From Muribaculum sp. (GTDB lineage: Bacteria > Bacillota > Clostridia > Lachnospirales > Lachnospiraceae), in NCBI GenBank assembly GCA_023663505.1, contig JAMPHH010000056.1, positions 1 through 21,686 on the forward strand: a stretch of 21,686 nt of DNA. Direction: 5' to 3'. Position numbers and translations under genes: made by a program. Position 1 is the first letter of the stretch, and each line of letters begins with the position of its first letter. Under the pieces are notes generated by a model. The model worked only from the letters and a program-made list of their open reading frames with translations, was not told the origin of the DNA and made no database searches. Positions 12,348 through 21,649 of this stretch are shown here, piece by piece.

Positions 12348-15300
12348 ATGGAAAAGAACAGAATACGTCCCATGGCCGGCAGTAAGGTTATGCGTATGAG
12401 TTACTCGAGACAGAAAGAGGTTCTGGAGATGCCCAATCTGATTGAGGTTCAGAAGGACTCATATCAGTGGTTTTTGGATGAAGGCTTAAAGGAAGTCTTC
12501 GACGATATCTCCCCAATTGCTGATTACAGCGGTTCCTTGAGTCTTGAGTTTGTGGACTTTGAGTTGTGCAGGGATGATGTGAAGTATTCTATTGAGGAGT
12601 GTAAGGAGAGAGATGCCACTTATGCGGCTCCCTTGAAGGTAAAGGTGCGTCTTTACAATAAGGAGAAGGAGGAGATCAGCGAGCATGAGATTTTCATGGG
12701 CGACCTTCCGCTGATGACGGAGACGGGAACCTTCGTGATCAATGGCGCGGAGCGTGTCATTGTAAGCCAGTTGGTGCGTTCTCCCGGAATTTATTATGGC
12801 ATAGGGCATGATAAGATTGGTAAGAGACTGTTCTCCTGTACGGTGATTCCCAACCGTGGCGCATGGTTGGAGTATGAGACGGATTCCAATGACGTTTTCT
12901 ATGTGCGTGTGGATAGAACCCGCAAGGTGCCTATCACTGTGCTGATTCGCGCATTGGGCATCGGCACCAACGACGAGATTCGCGAGGTGTTTGGCGACGA
13001 GCCCAAGATTGAAGCAAGCTTTGGCAAGGACACTGCTGAGAATTATCAGGAGGGTTTGCTTGAGCTGTACAAGAAGATACGCCCCGGTGAGCCTTTGAGT
13101 GTTGAGAGTGCGGAAAGCCTGATCAACGCTATGTTTTTTGACCCCAGAAGATATGATTTGGCCAAGGTTGGCAGATATAAATTCAATAAGAAGCTGGCGT
13201 TTCGGAATAGAATCCGGCATCAGATCTTAGCGGCTGACGTGATCGACCCCTCTACGGGCGAGGTGTTGGCAAGCGCGGGAGACAAAGTGACGGTCGAGCT
13301 TGCGGACGCCATGCAGGATGCCGCTGTGCCCTTTGTATATATTCAGACGGAGGAGAAGAATGTCAAGATTCTCTCCAATATGATGGTGGATATCACTAAT
13401 TTCATCGATTGCAATCCCAGAGATTTCGGTATCCGCGAGCGCGTTTATTATCCTGTTTTGGCGCAGATTTTGGAGGAGTTCTCCGACGACCCCGAGAAGC
13501 TGGGCGAGGCGATCAAGAAGAATGTACATGAGCTGGTGCCTAAGCATATCACCAAGGAAGATATCATTGCCTCCATCAATTATAATATGCATTTGGAGTA
13601 TGGTCTGGGCAATGATGACGATATTGACCATCTGGGCAACAGACGTATCCGTGCGGTGGGTGAGCTTTTGCAGAATCAGTACCGCATCGGTCTGTCCAGA
13701 ATGGAGCGTGTGGTTCGCGAGCGCATGACCACGCATGACGCGGAGGATATCTCACCCCAAAGCCTGATCAATATTAAGCCTGTCACGGCGGCGGTGAAGG
13801 AATTCTTTGGCTCCTCCCAGTTGTCACAGTTTATGGATCAGAACAATCCGTTGGGTGAGCTTACCCATAAGAGACGTCTGTCCGCGTTGGGACCCGGAGG
13901 TCTGTCCAGAGACCGTGCCGGATTCGAGGTGCGTGACGTGCATTATTCCCATTATGGAAGAATGTGTCCTATCGAGACGCCTGAAGGTCCTAACATTGGT
14001 TTGATCAATTCCCTTGCAAGCTATGCAAGGATTAACGAATATGGATTTGTGGAGGCTCCTTATCGCAAGATTGACAAGTCCGATACCGCCAATCCCCGTG
14101 TCACGGAGGAGGTGGTATATATGACCGCTGACGAGGAGGATAACTTCCACGTGGCTCAGGCGAATGAGGCGTTGGACGAGAACGGGCATTTTGTCCGCAA
14201 CATGGTGTCCGGACGTTACCGCGAGGAGACACAGGCTTATCCGAAGGCTATGTTTGACTATATGGATGTGTCGCCTAAGATGGTGTTCTCCGTGGCTACC
14301 GCATTGATTCCTTTCTTGGAGAATGATGACGCGAACCGCGCGCTGATGGGTTCTAACATGCAGCGTCAGGCAGTGCCGCTTTTGACCACGGAGGCTCCCG
14401 TGGTGGGTACCGGTATGGAGGTTAAGACTGCCGTGGACTCCGGCGTCTGCGTGGTGGCTAAGAAGGCGGGGACGGTTACTTATGTGTCCTCCGGTATAAT
14501 ACGCATCACCTATGATGACGGTGAGAAGGCGGAGTTCCGTTTGACGAAATTCTCCCGTTCTAACCAGTCAAACTGCTACAATCAGAAGCCCATCGTATTT
14601 AAGGGCGACCATGTGGCGGAGGGGCAGGTGATTGCAGATGGACCCTCTACCTCCATGGGTGAGTTGGCATTGGGTAAGAACCCGTTGATCGGCTTCATGA
14701 CATGGGAGGGATATAACTACGAGGACGCCGTGCTTTTGAGTGAGAGATTGGTGCAGGGAGATGTGTATACCTCCGTGCATATTGAGGAATACGAGGCGGA
14801 GGCCCGCGATACCAAGCTGGGACCCGAGGAGATCACGCGCGATGTGCCCGGCGTGGGTGATGACGCCTTGAAGGATTTAGATGACAGAGGTATTATCCGT
14901 ATCGGGGCGGAGGTTCGCGCCGGAGATATTCTGGTGGGCAAGGTGACTCCCAAGGGAGAGACCGAGCTGACTGCCGAGGAGAGACTGCTTCGCGCTATTT
15001 TTGGCGAGAAAGCGAGAGAGGTGCGTGACACCTCCTTGAAGGTTCCTCACGGGGAATATGGAATTGTCGTGGATGCCAAGGTATTTACAAGGGAGAATAG
15101 TGATGAATTGTCTCCGGGGGTAAATCAAGCAGTTCGTATTTATATTGCACAGAAAAGAAAGATTTCCGTGGGCGACAAGATGGCAGGCCGTCACGGTAAC
15201 AAGGGTGTGGTTTCGCGTGTGCTCCCCGTGGAGGATATGCCTTATCTGCCCAACGGACGCCCTCTTGATATCGTGCTGAATCCTCTGGGTGTGCCTTCCC

Positions 15301-16277
15301 GTATGAACATTGGACAGGTATTGGAGATTCATTTGTCCTTGGCGGCCAAGGCTTTGGGCTTCAATGTGGCTACCCCCGTGTTCGACGGCGCAAATGAGCA
15401 TGACATCATGGATACGTTGGATTTGGCGAATGATTTTGTAAACCTTCCCTTTGACGAGGCAGAGGCAAAGGAGTGGAAGGAGGAGGGGACTACCCTCACC
15501 GCGGACGGCAAGGAGTGGAACGGGGAGACCTTTGAGAGCAAGCATAAGGAGGAGCTGCTTCCCGAGGTATTGCAGTATCTCTCCGAGAATAGAGAGCACA
15601 GAGGGGTTTGGAAGGGAGTTCCCATCTCCCGCGACGGTAAGGTGCGTCTGCGTGACGGCAGAACCGGAGAATATTTTGACGGTCCAGTTACCATTGGTCA
15701 TATGCATTACTTGAAGCTGCACCATCTGGTAGATGACAAGATTCACGCGCGTTCCACCGGACCGTACTCGTTGGTGACGCAGCAGCCCTTGGGCGGTAAG
15801 GCGCAGTTCGGCGGACAGCGTTTCGGTGAGATGGAGGTTTGGGCTCTGGAAGCATATGGAGCCTCCTACACCTTGCAGGAGATTTTGACCGTGAAGTCCG
15901 ATGACGTGGTAGGGCGTGTAAAGACCTATGAGGCGATCATCAAGGGTGACAATATCCCTGAGCCCGGAATCCCCGAGTCCTTTAAGGTGCTGCTTAAGGA
16001 ACTGCAGGCATTGGGTTTGGACGTGCGCGTCCTGCGTGAGGATCAGACCGAGGTTGAGATCATGGAGACCATTGATTATGGTGATACGGATTACCGTTAT
16101 GAGATGGAGGGTGATCGCAAGTATGATGACTATGACAACAATTCCTTGGGCGAGTCGGGTTATCAGATGCAGGAATTCGATTCGGAGAGCGGCGAATTGG
16201 TAAGCTCTGAGGACGAGGCTGACTTTGCAGAAGATGATTATTTAGAAGATGACTTTGACGGCGACGATGAATTGTAA
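12348..16277 (+). CDS. rpoB: DNA-directed RNA polymerase subunit beta
   Basis: The protein has 1309 residues from ATG 12348. I prefer this start to the ATG at 12342 because GGGGTGA (12334-12340) is 7 bases from it but only one base from the other, and because close relatives begin MEKNRIRP. The rifampicin pocket is wild type in appearance: Gln494, Asp497, His507, Arg510 and Ser512 (Escherichia coli 513, 516, 526, 529 and 531). Other landmarks are GPGGLSRDRAGFEVRDVH, ETPEGPNIGLI, GDKMAGRHGNKG and the C-terminal QFGGQRFGEMEVWALEAYGA (split here only by eye). The end is a long acidic tail (SEDEADFAEDDYLEDDFDGDDEL-like, about 35 residues). The rpoC start follows 20 bases later. Confidence 0.97.
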   Translation: MEKNRIRPMAGSKVMRMSYSRQKEVLEMPNLIEVQKDSYQWFLDEGLKEVFDDISPIADYSGSLSLEFVDFELCRDDVKYSIEECKERDATYAAPLKVKVRLYNKEKEEISEHEIFMGDLPLMTETGTFVINGAERVIVSQLVRSPGIYYGIGHDKIGKRLFSCTVIPNRGAWLEYETDSNDVFYVRVDRTRKVPITVLIRALGIGTNDEIREVFGDEPKIEASFGKDTAENYQEGLLELYKKIRPGEPLSVESAESLINAMFFDPRRYDLAKVGRYKFNKKLAFRNRIRHQILAADVIDPSTGEVLASAGDKVTVELADAMQDAAVPFVYIQTEEKNVKILSNMMVDITNFIDCNPRDFGIRERVYYPVLAQILEEFSDDPEKLGEAIKKNVHELVPKHITKEDIIASINYNMHLEYGLGNDDDIDHLGNRRIRAVGELLQNQYRIGLSRMERVVRERMTTHDAEDISPQSLINIKPVTAAVKEFFGSSQLSQFMDQNNPLGELTHKRRLSALGPGGLSRDRAGFEVRDVHYSHYGRMCPIETPEGPNIGLINSLASYARINEYGFVEAPYRKIDKSDTANPRVTEEVVYMTADEEDNFHVAQANEALDENGHFVRNMVSGRYREETQAYPKAMFDYMDVSPKMVFSVATALIPFLENDDANRALMGSNMQRQAVPLLTTEAPVVGTGMEVKTAVDSGVCVVAKKAGTVTYVSSGIIRITYDDGEKAEFRLTKFSRSNQSNCYNQKPIVFKGDHVAEGQVIADGPSTSMGELALGKNPLIGFMTWEGYNYEDAVLLSERLVQGDVYTSVHIEEYEAEARDTKLGPEEITRDVPGVGDDALKDLDDRGIIRIGAEVRAGDILVGKVTPKGETELTAEERLLRAIFGEKAREVRDTSLKVPHGEYGIVVDAKVFTRENSDELSPGVNQAVRIYIAQKRKISVGDKMAGRHGNKGVVSRVLPVEDMPYLPNGRPLDIVLNPLGVPSRMNIGQVLEIHLSLAAKALGFNVATPVFDGANEHDIMDTLDLANDFVNLPFDEAEAKEWKEEGTTLTADGKEWNGETFESKHKEELLPEVLQYLSENREHRGVWKGVPISRDGKVRLRDGRTGEYFDGPVTIGHMHYLKLHHLVDDKIHARSTGPYSLVTQQPLGGKAQFGGQRFGEMEVWALEAYGASYTLQEILTVKSDDVVGRVKTYEAIIKGDNIPEPGIPESFKVLLKELQALGLDVRVLREDQTEVEIMETIDYGDTDYRYEMEGDRKYDDYDNNSLGESGYQMQEFDSESGELVSSEDEADFAEDDYLEDDFDGDDEL

Positions 16278-16297
16278 AATAGAAAGGGAGTGCCAAC

Positions 16298-19200
16298 ATG
16301 CCAGAAACAAGAACGGAAAATTACCAGCCCATGACATTTGATGCAATCGAGATCGGATTAGCGTCACCCGATAAGATTCGCGAGTGGTCCCATGGCGAGG
16401 TGTTGAAGCCTGAGACGATCAATTACAGAACCTTGAAGCCTGAGAGAGATGGCTTGTTCTGTGAGAAGATTTTTGGTCCCAGCAAGGATTGGGAATGTCA
16501 TTGCGGTAAGTATAAGAAAATCAGATATAAGGGCGTGGTCTGTGACCGATGCGGTGTGGAAGTGACCAAGGCCAGCGTCCGCAGGGAGCGCATGGGACAT
16601 ATCGAGCTTGCGGCTCCGGTGTCTCATATCTGGTATTTTAAGGGAATCCCCAGCCGTATGGGACTGATTCTGGATCTGTCGCCCAGAGTGCTGGAGAAGG
16701 TGTTGTATTTTGCGTCCTATATCGTGTTGGATGCGGGAGAGTCCAATCTGGAATATAAACAGGTGCTCTCCGAGAAGGAATATCAGGACGCCAGAGAGAC
16801 GTGGGGCAATAAGTTCCGCGTTGGAATGGGAGCGGAGGCAATCAAGGAATTGCTGCAGGCAGTTGACTTGGAAGCCGAGGCGGTAGAGCTCAAGACAGGG
16901 CTTAAGGAATCGTCCGGTCAGAAACGCGCCCGTATCATCAAGAGACTTGAGGTGGTGGAGGCATTCCGCGGTTCAGGGAATCTTCCCGAGTGGATGATCA
17001 TGGACGTGGTGCCTGTGATCCCGCCTGATCTGCGTCCCATGGTTCAGTTGGACGGCGGACGTTTTGCCACCTCAGATCTGAACGATCTGTATAGAAGAAT
17101 CATCAACAGAAACAATCGTTTGAAGAGATTGTTGGAGCTGGGCGCGCCTGATATCATCGTGCGCAATGAGAAGCGTATGCTGCAGGAGGCTGTTGACGCG
17201 CTGATCGACAATGGCAGGCGCGGACGTCCTGTTACCGGACCCGGCAACAGAGCGCTCAAATCCCTGTCCGATATGTTGAAGGGTAAATCCGGACGTTTCC
17301 GTCAGAATCTGTTGGGTAAACGTGTGGACTACTCGGGACGTTCCGTTATCGTGGTTGGACCGGAGCTTAAGATCTATCAGTGCGGTCTGCCCAAGGAGAT
17401 GGCGATTGAGCTGTTTAAGCCTTTTGTGATGAAGGAATTGGTTGCAAAGGGAATCAGCCAGAATATAAAGAATGCCAAGAAGCTGGTGGAGAGATTGGAT
17501 ACCAGTGTATGGGACGTGCTGGAGGAGGTCATCAAGGAACACCCCGTGATGCTAAACCGCGCTCCGACACTGCACAGACTTGGTATTCAGGCGTTTGAGC
17601 CCATCTTGGTAGAGGGTAAGGCGATCAAGCTGCACCCTTTGGTTTGTACTGCGTTTAACGCGGACTTTGACGGAGACCAGATGGCGGTGCATCTTCCCCT
17701 GTCCGTTGAGGCTCAGGCAGAGTGTAGATTCCTGCTGCTCTCCCCCAACAATCTGTTGAAGCCCTCCGACGGAGGTCCCGTGGCGGTTCCTTCTCAGGAT
17801 ATGGTGCTGGGTATCTATTATCTGACGCAGGAGAGAGAGGGTGCGAAGGGCGAAGGAAAGTTCTTTAAGAGCGTAAACGAGGCAATTTTGGCATATGAGA
17901 ATCAGGTGATCACGCTGCATTCCAAGATCATTGTGCGCGTGACCAAGACAGATGCCGAGGGGAATGTGATCTCCGGCAATGTGGAGTCTACCTTGGGAAG
18001 ATTTCTTTTCAATGAGATTCTGCCGCAGGATTTGGGCTTTGTAGAGAGGAACACTCCGGAGGATCTGTTGAAGCTGGAGGTTGACTTCCATGTAGGCAAG
18101 AAGGGGCTCAAGCAGATTCTTGAGAAGGTTATCAACACCCATGGCGCGTCCAGAACCGCAGAGGTGTTGGATGATGTGAAGACGATCGGCTATAAATATT
18201 CCACAAGGGCTGCCATGACGGTATCTATTTCCGATATGACAGTGCCCGCCAAGAAGCCCGAGATGTTGGCGGCAGCCCAGGCGACGGTTGACAAGATCTC
18301 CGCGAATTTCCGACGCGGTCTAATCACCGAGGAGGAGAGATACCGCGCGGTGGTGGAGACTTGGAACGAGACGGATAAGGAACTGACAGAGGTATTGTTG
18401 GCAGGATTGGATAAATATAATAATATCTTCATGATGGCGGACTCCGGAGCCCGTGGCTCCAACCAGCAGATCAAGCAGCTTGCGGGTATGCGCGGATTGA
18501 TGGCTGATACAATGGGAAGAACCATTGAGCTGCCGATCAAATCTAACTTCCGTGAGGGCTTGGACGTGTTGGAGTATTTCATGTCAGCTCATGGTGCGCG
18601 TAAAGGTTTGTCCGATACCGCGCTTCGTACTGCCGACTCCGGTTATCTGACCCGTCGAATGGTTGACGTGTCTCAGGAGCTTTCGATTCGTGAGGTCGAT
18701 TGCAGCGGGGGCAGAGATGATATCCCCGGCATGGTCGTGAAGGCGTTCATGGACGGCAAGGAGACCATCGAGGGATTGAAGGATCGTATCACTGGGCGTT
18801 ACACTTGTGAGGATATCAAGGACAATCAGGGTAATATTATTGTAAAGAGAAACCATATGATCACGCCCAGCCGCGCGGCAAAGATACTGACTGTGGGCGT
18901 GGACGAGGCAGGGGAGCCCATCAAGGAAGTGAAAATTCGTACTATATTGACCTGTCGTTCCCATGTGGGTATCTGTGCGAAATGTTATGGCGCGAATATG
19001 GCTACAGGCGAGGCTGTGCAAGTGGGTGAGGCCGTGGGTATTATTGCGGCTCAGTCCATCGGTGAGCCCGGTACTCAGCTTACTATGAGAACCTTCCATG
19101 CCGGCGGTGTGGCAGGTGATGATATCACACAGGGTCTTCCCCGTGTGGAGGAGCTTTTCGAGGCTCGTAAGCCCAAGGGACTTGCGATCATCGCGGAGTT

Positions 19201-19975
19201 CGGCGGCAAGGCTGAGATCAAGGATACCAAGAAAAAGCGCGAGGTGGTCATCACCAACGATGAGACAGGCGAGTCCAAGGCATATTTGATTCCTTATGGC
19301 TCCCGTATCAAGATTGTGGACGGACAGGAGCTGGAGGCCGGCGACGAGTTGACAGAGGGCTCCGTGAATCCTCATGATCTGTTGAAGATCAAGGGAATCC
19401 GTGCGGTACAGGACTACATGCTCCGAGAGGTGCAGCGTGTGTACCGTCTGCAGGGTGTGGATATATCCGACAAGCATATCGAGGTCTTGGTTCGCCAGAT
19501 GCTGAAGAAGGTTCGTATTGAGAATAACGGTGACACGGATTTCCTGCCCGGCACATTGGTGGACGTGTTGGATTATGAGGAAATGAATGAGAGATTGATT
19601 GCCGAGGGCAAGGAACCCGCCGAGGGTAAGAGAATCATTCTCGGTATTACCAAGGCTGCCCTTGCAACCGATTCCTTCCTGTCCGCAGCGTCCTTCCAAG
19701 AGACCACCAAGGTATTGACCGAGGCGGCTATCAAGGGTAAGATAGATAATCTGATCGGTTTGAAGGAGAACGTTATCATCGGTAAGCTGATCCCTGTGGG
19801 AACAGGTATGAAGCGGTATCGCAACACCAAGCTGAGCACGGATAATCTCTTGGCGATTGATTATGGCGAGGAAGCCGTAGATGAGGACGTGGAGATCAGC
19901 TTCGACGAGGGACTGGACGAGGACGTGCAGGCGCCTGAGATGGAGGAGCTTGTGACCGTTGACAGTAACGAATAA
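16298..19975 (+). CDS. rpoC: DNA-directed RNA polymerase subunit beta'
   Basis: A 1225-residue protein with all core features. The N-terminal zinc ribbon is CxC-x12-CxxC at Cys67, Cys69, Cys82 and Cys85. The catalytic loop NADFDGDQMAVH is at 454-465, with the three magnesium-binding aspartates 456, 458 and 460. The bridge helix and trigger loop region contains GARGSNQQ and GEAVGIIAAQSIGEPGTQLTMRTFH (named in parts). The second zinc site uses Cys837, Cys886, Cys893 and Cys896. ATG 16298 follows AAAGGGAG. It is translationally linked to rpoB by a short gap. No terminator follows; the next gene starts 16 bases on. Confidence 0.97.
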   Translation: MPETRTENYQPMTFDAIEIGLASPDKIREWSHGEVLKPETINYRTLKPERDGLFCEKIFGPSKDWECHCGKYKKIRYKGVVCDRCGVEVTKASVRRERMGHIELAAPVSHIWYFKGIPSRMGLILDLSPRVLEKVLYFASYIVLDAGESNLEYKQVLSEKEYQDARETWGNKFRVGMGAEAIKELLQAVDLEAEAVELKTGLKESSGQKRARIIKRLEVVEAFRGSGNLPEWMIMDVVPVIPPDLRPMVQLDGGRFATSDLNDLYRRIINRNNRLKRLLELGAPDIIVRNEKRMLQEAVDALIDNGRRGRPVTGPGNRALKSLSDMLKGKSGRFRQNLLGKRVDYSGRSVIVVGPELKIYQCGLPKEMAIELFKPFVMKELVAKGISQNIKNAKKLVERLDTSVWDVLEEVIKEHPVMLNRAPTLHRLGIQAFEPILVEGKAIKLHPLVCTAFNADFDGDQMAVHLPLSVEAQAECRFLLLSPNNLLKPSDGGPVAVPSQDMVLGIYYLTQEREGAKGEGKFFKSVNEAILAYENQVITLHSKIIVRVTKTDAEGNVISGNVESTLGRFLFNEILPQDLGFVERNTPEDLLKLEVDFHVGKKGLKQILEKVINTHGASRTAEVLDDVKTIGYKYSTRAAMTVSISDMTVPAKKPEMLAAAQATVDKISANFRRGLITEEERYRAVVETWNETDKELTEVLLAGLDKYNNIFMMADSGARGSNQQIKQLAGMRGLMADTMGRTIELPIKSNFREGLDVLEYFMSAHGARKGLSDTALRTADSGYLTRRMVDVSQELSIREVDCSGGRDDIPGMVVKAFMDGKETIEGLKDRITGRYTCEDIKDNQGNIIVKRNHMITPSRAAKILTVGVDEAGEPIKEVKIRTILTCRSHVGICAKCYGANMATGEAVQVGEAVGIIAAQSIGEPGTQLTMRTFHAGGVAGDDITQGLPRVEELFEARKPKGLAIIAEFGGKAEIKDTKKKREVVITNDETGESKAYLIPYGSRIKIVDGQELEAGDELTEGSVNPHDLLKIKGIRAVQDYMLREVQRVYRLQGVDISDKHIEVLVRQMLKKVRIENNGDTDFLPGTLVDVLDYEEMNERLIAEGKEPAEGKRIILGITKAALATDSFLSAASFQETTKVLTEAAIKGKIDNLIGLKENVIIGKLIPVGTGMKRYRNTKLSTDNLLAIDYGEEAVDEDVEISFDEGLDEDVQAPEMEELVTVDSNE

Positions 19976-19991
19976 ATAATGGGGAGCGGAA

Positions 19992-20843
19992 ATGAAGGTT
20001 TTAGTGACAGGGGTCAAGGGACAGCTTGGTTTTGACGTGGTAAACGAGCTCAAGGCAAGAGGACACGAGGCGATCGGCGTGGATATTCAGGAGATGGATA
20101 TCACAGATGCAGTCAGTGTGGATAAGGTGATCAAAGCGGCTACGCCGGACGCCGTGATTCATTGCGCGGCGTACACGGCGGTTGATGCCGCGGAGGACAA
20201 TGAGGAGCTGTGCCGCAGGGTGAATGCGGAGGGCACGCAGAATATCGCGAATGTCTGCAAGGACTTGGATATCAAGATGATCTATATCAGCACGGACTAT
20301 GTGTTTGGAGGACAGGGGGAGCGCCCGTGGGAACCTGATGACGAGCGGAACCCTCAGAGCGTGTATGGTCAGACCAAATACGAGGGCGAGCTGGCGGTTC
20401 AGAACACCTTGGAAAAGTATTTTATCGTGCGTATCGCATGGGTGTTTGGAATCAACGGCAAGAACTTTGTCAAGACTATGCTGAAGCTGGCAGAGACCCA
20501 CGATACGCTCACGGTTGTGAATGACCAGTTTGGCTCACCCACCTATACCTTTGATCTGGCAAAGCTTCTGGTGGATATGGTGGAGACAGAAAAGTACGGC
20601 GTCTACCACGCTACCAACGAGGGAATCTGCTCATGGTATGAGTTCGCCTGCGCTATTTTCGAGAAGGCGGGGCTTGGAGACAAGATGACAATAAAGCCCG
20701 TGACCACGGCGGAGTATGGCGCCAAGGCGGTGCGTCCCTTCAACAGCCGTATGAGCAAGGAGAAGCTTACAGAGAATGGATTCAACAAGCTTCCCGCATG
20801 GCAGGACGCTTTGGAGAGATATCTAGAGGCTTTGGGCGGATAG
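19992..20843 (+). CDS. rfbD: dTDP-4-dehydrorhamnose reductase
   Basis: A 283-residue short-chain dehydrogenase of the RmlD type, which reduces dTDP-4-dehydro-L-rhamnose to dTDP-L-rhamnose with NAD(P)H, the last step of rhamnose donor synthesis for cell-wall and capsule glycans. The Rossmann loop TGVKGQLG is at 6-13, and DVDKV...PDAVIHCAAYTAVDAAE, STDYVFGG with Thr101, and the catalytic pair Tyr125/Lys129 (YGQTK) are present; NDQFGSPTYTFDLA is the usual C-terminal signature. GGGGAG precedes ATG 19992. It follows rpoC by only 16 bases without a terminator, so it probably rides on the rpoBC transcript, an unusual place for a sugar gene. The other rml genes are not in the window. Confidence 0.95.
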   Translation: MKVLVTGVKGQLGFDVVNELKARGHEAIGVDIQEMDITDAVSVDKVIKAATPDAVIHCAAYTAVDAAEDNEELCRRVNAEGTQNIANVCKDLDIKMIYISTDYVFGGQGERPWEPDDERNPQSVYGQTKYEGELAVQNTLEKYFIVRIAWVFGINGKNFVKTMLKLAETHDTLTVVNDQFGSPTYTFDLAKLLVDMVETEKYGVYHATNEGICSWYEFACAIFEKAGLGDKMTIKPVTTAEYGAKAVRPFNSRMSKEKLTENGFNKLPAWQDALERYLEALGG

Positions 20844-20865
20844 CTTTAAAATGTAAAAAAATATA

Positions 20866-20894
20866 TTGACAACACGCTTGCGAACAAGTATACT
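20866..20894 (+). promoter_or_regulatory. Sigma-A promoter of the str operon (rpsL)
   Basis: The perfect TTGACA (20866-20871) and TATACT (20889-20894) are 17 bases apart, preceded by an A/T-rich UP-like stretch (20845-20865). It is the strongest-looking promoter in the window, as expected for ribosomal protein and elongation factor genes. The -35 region also forms one arm of the long inverted repeat that ends in a T-run at 20940. Confidence 0.85.
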
Positions 20895-20944
20895 ATTTTA
20901 GTGTGCCCGTAAAGGTGCACTATGCCCGCAGGCGTGTTGTTTTT
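20869..20944 (+). terminator. Hairpin spanning the rpsL promoter, possible read-through terminator
   Basis: ACAACACGC (20869-20877) pairs exactly with GCGTGTTGT (20932-20940), and TTTTT follows (20940-20944). The left arm lies upstream of the rpsL transcription start, so this hairpin can form only in RNA coming from rpoC-rfbD. It would stop read-through RNA while sparing messages started at the rpsL promoter. The 54 bases between the arms contain the 5' leader hairpin at 20900-20921. Confidence 0.5.
20900..20921 (+). promoter_or_regulatory. 5'-terminal hairpin of the rpsL leader
   Basis: AGTGTGCC (20900-20907) pairs with GGTGCACT (20914-20921) over 8 positions including two G-U pairs, around a CGTAAA loop. 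It would be the first thing in the str-operon message and matches the design of the rpoB leader hairpin. A smaller GCC-cgca-GGC stem (20925-20933) and a T-run follow, which could form a weak attenuator. Confidence 0.5.
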
Positions 20945-20999
20945 GTCTGTATGCATAATTTACCAATAATAATTTATAATAAGAAAGAGGTGAGACAGA

Positions 21000-21422
21000 A
21001 TGCCAACATTTAACCAGTTAGTAAGAAAGGGACGTCAGACATCTGTTAAGAAGTCTACCGCACCTGCGCTGCAGAAGGGTTACAATTCCTTGCACAAGAA
21101 AGCGACAGACGTATCCGCTCCTCAGAAGCGCGGCGTATGTACCGCTGTGAAGACTGCAACCCCTAAGAAGCCTAACTCCGCACTGAGAAAGATCGCCAGA
21201 GTACGTCTTTCCAACGGTATCGAGGTAACCAGCTATATCCCCGGTGAAGGTCATAACCTTCAGGAGCATAGCGTGGTACTGATCCGCGGCGGCAGAGTAA
21301 AGGATCTTCCCGGTACCAGATATCATATCATTCGCGGTACCTTGGATACGGCGGGTGTGGCGAACAGAAAGCAGGCTCGTTCCAAGTACGGCGCCAAGAG
21401 ACCAAAAGATGCTAAAAAATAA
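21000..21422 (+). CDS. rpsL: 30S ribosomal protein S12
   Basis: A 140-residue protein beginning MPTFNQLVRKGR. It carries the extra NSLHKKATDVSAPQ-type loop (about 29-42) common in Firmicutes S12, which accounts for the length above the 124 of Escherichia coli. TPKKPNSALRK (54-64) has lysine at both positions 56 and 57, and GGRVKDLPGTRYH has its lysine, so the usual streptomycin-resistance positions look wild type. S12 lines the decoding centre. ATG 21000 follows AAGAGGTGAG. It opens the str operon, with rpsG next. Confidence 0.97.
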   Translation: MPTFNQLVRKGRQTSVKKSTAPALQKGYNSLHKKATDVSAPQKRGVCTAVKTATPKKPNSALRKIARVRLSNGIEVTSYIPGEGHNLQEHSVVLIRGGRVKDLPGTRYHIIRGTLDTAGVANRKQARSKYGAKRPKDAKK

Positions 21423-21438
21423 GGTCTCGCCGTATGGT

Positions 21439-21556
21439 AAGCTGACGCTTGACGTCGGCTTTGTACTACACTAAAACGGAACTAAGATAAGTGTTGGAAT
21501 TCTGTACCAAAGGTTTATCTACAATAAACTTTATCAGATATACAGCGCGAACACTT
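21439..21556 (+). promoter_or_regulatory. Structured spacer between rpsL and rpsG
   Basis: Three inverted repeats are seen. AAGCTGACG / CGTCGGCTT (21439-21461, 5-base loop, one G-U pair) lies soon after the rpsL stop. AAGTGTT (21489-21495) and AACACTT (21550-21556) enclose a domain containing AAGGTTTAT / ATAAACTTT (21510-21532). In Escherichia coli, ribosomal protein S7 binds the rpsL-rpsG spacer and controls the operon; this structured spacer may do the same, though I cannot match it to the known S7 site. Confidence 0.45.
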
Positions 21557-21594
21557 GGGGAAACACATGTGAGTACCGATGATTTATTGTATAG

Positions 21595-21631
21595 CATAAG
21601 AGCGACCTGTGAAGCAAGACGCTCGTTGTTT
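21595..21631 (+). promoter_or_regulatory. Stem-loop element before rpsG (CATAAG-hairpin-GTTGTTT, copy 3)
   Basis: CATAAG (21595-21600) overlaps the stem GAGCG (21600-21604) pairing with CGCTC (21620-21624), followed at once by GTTGTTT (21625-21631). The order and spacing match the elements after nusG and before rplJ, though the loop is longer (15 bases) and the stem is a different sequence. It ends just before the rpsG binding site. Confidence 0.5.
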
Positions 21632-21649
21632 AATAAGGAGGGAAGAACC

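Noticed and set aside
18584..20053. A long open frame on the minus strand (489 codons) opposite the end of rpoC and start of rfbD
   Set aside because: It is the mirror of highly constrained, G+C-balanced coding sequence, has no sensible binding site or protein motif, and crosses two well-supported genes.
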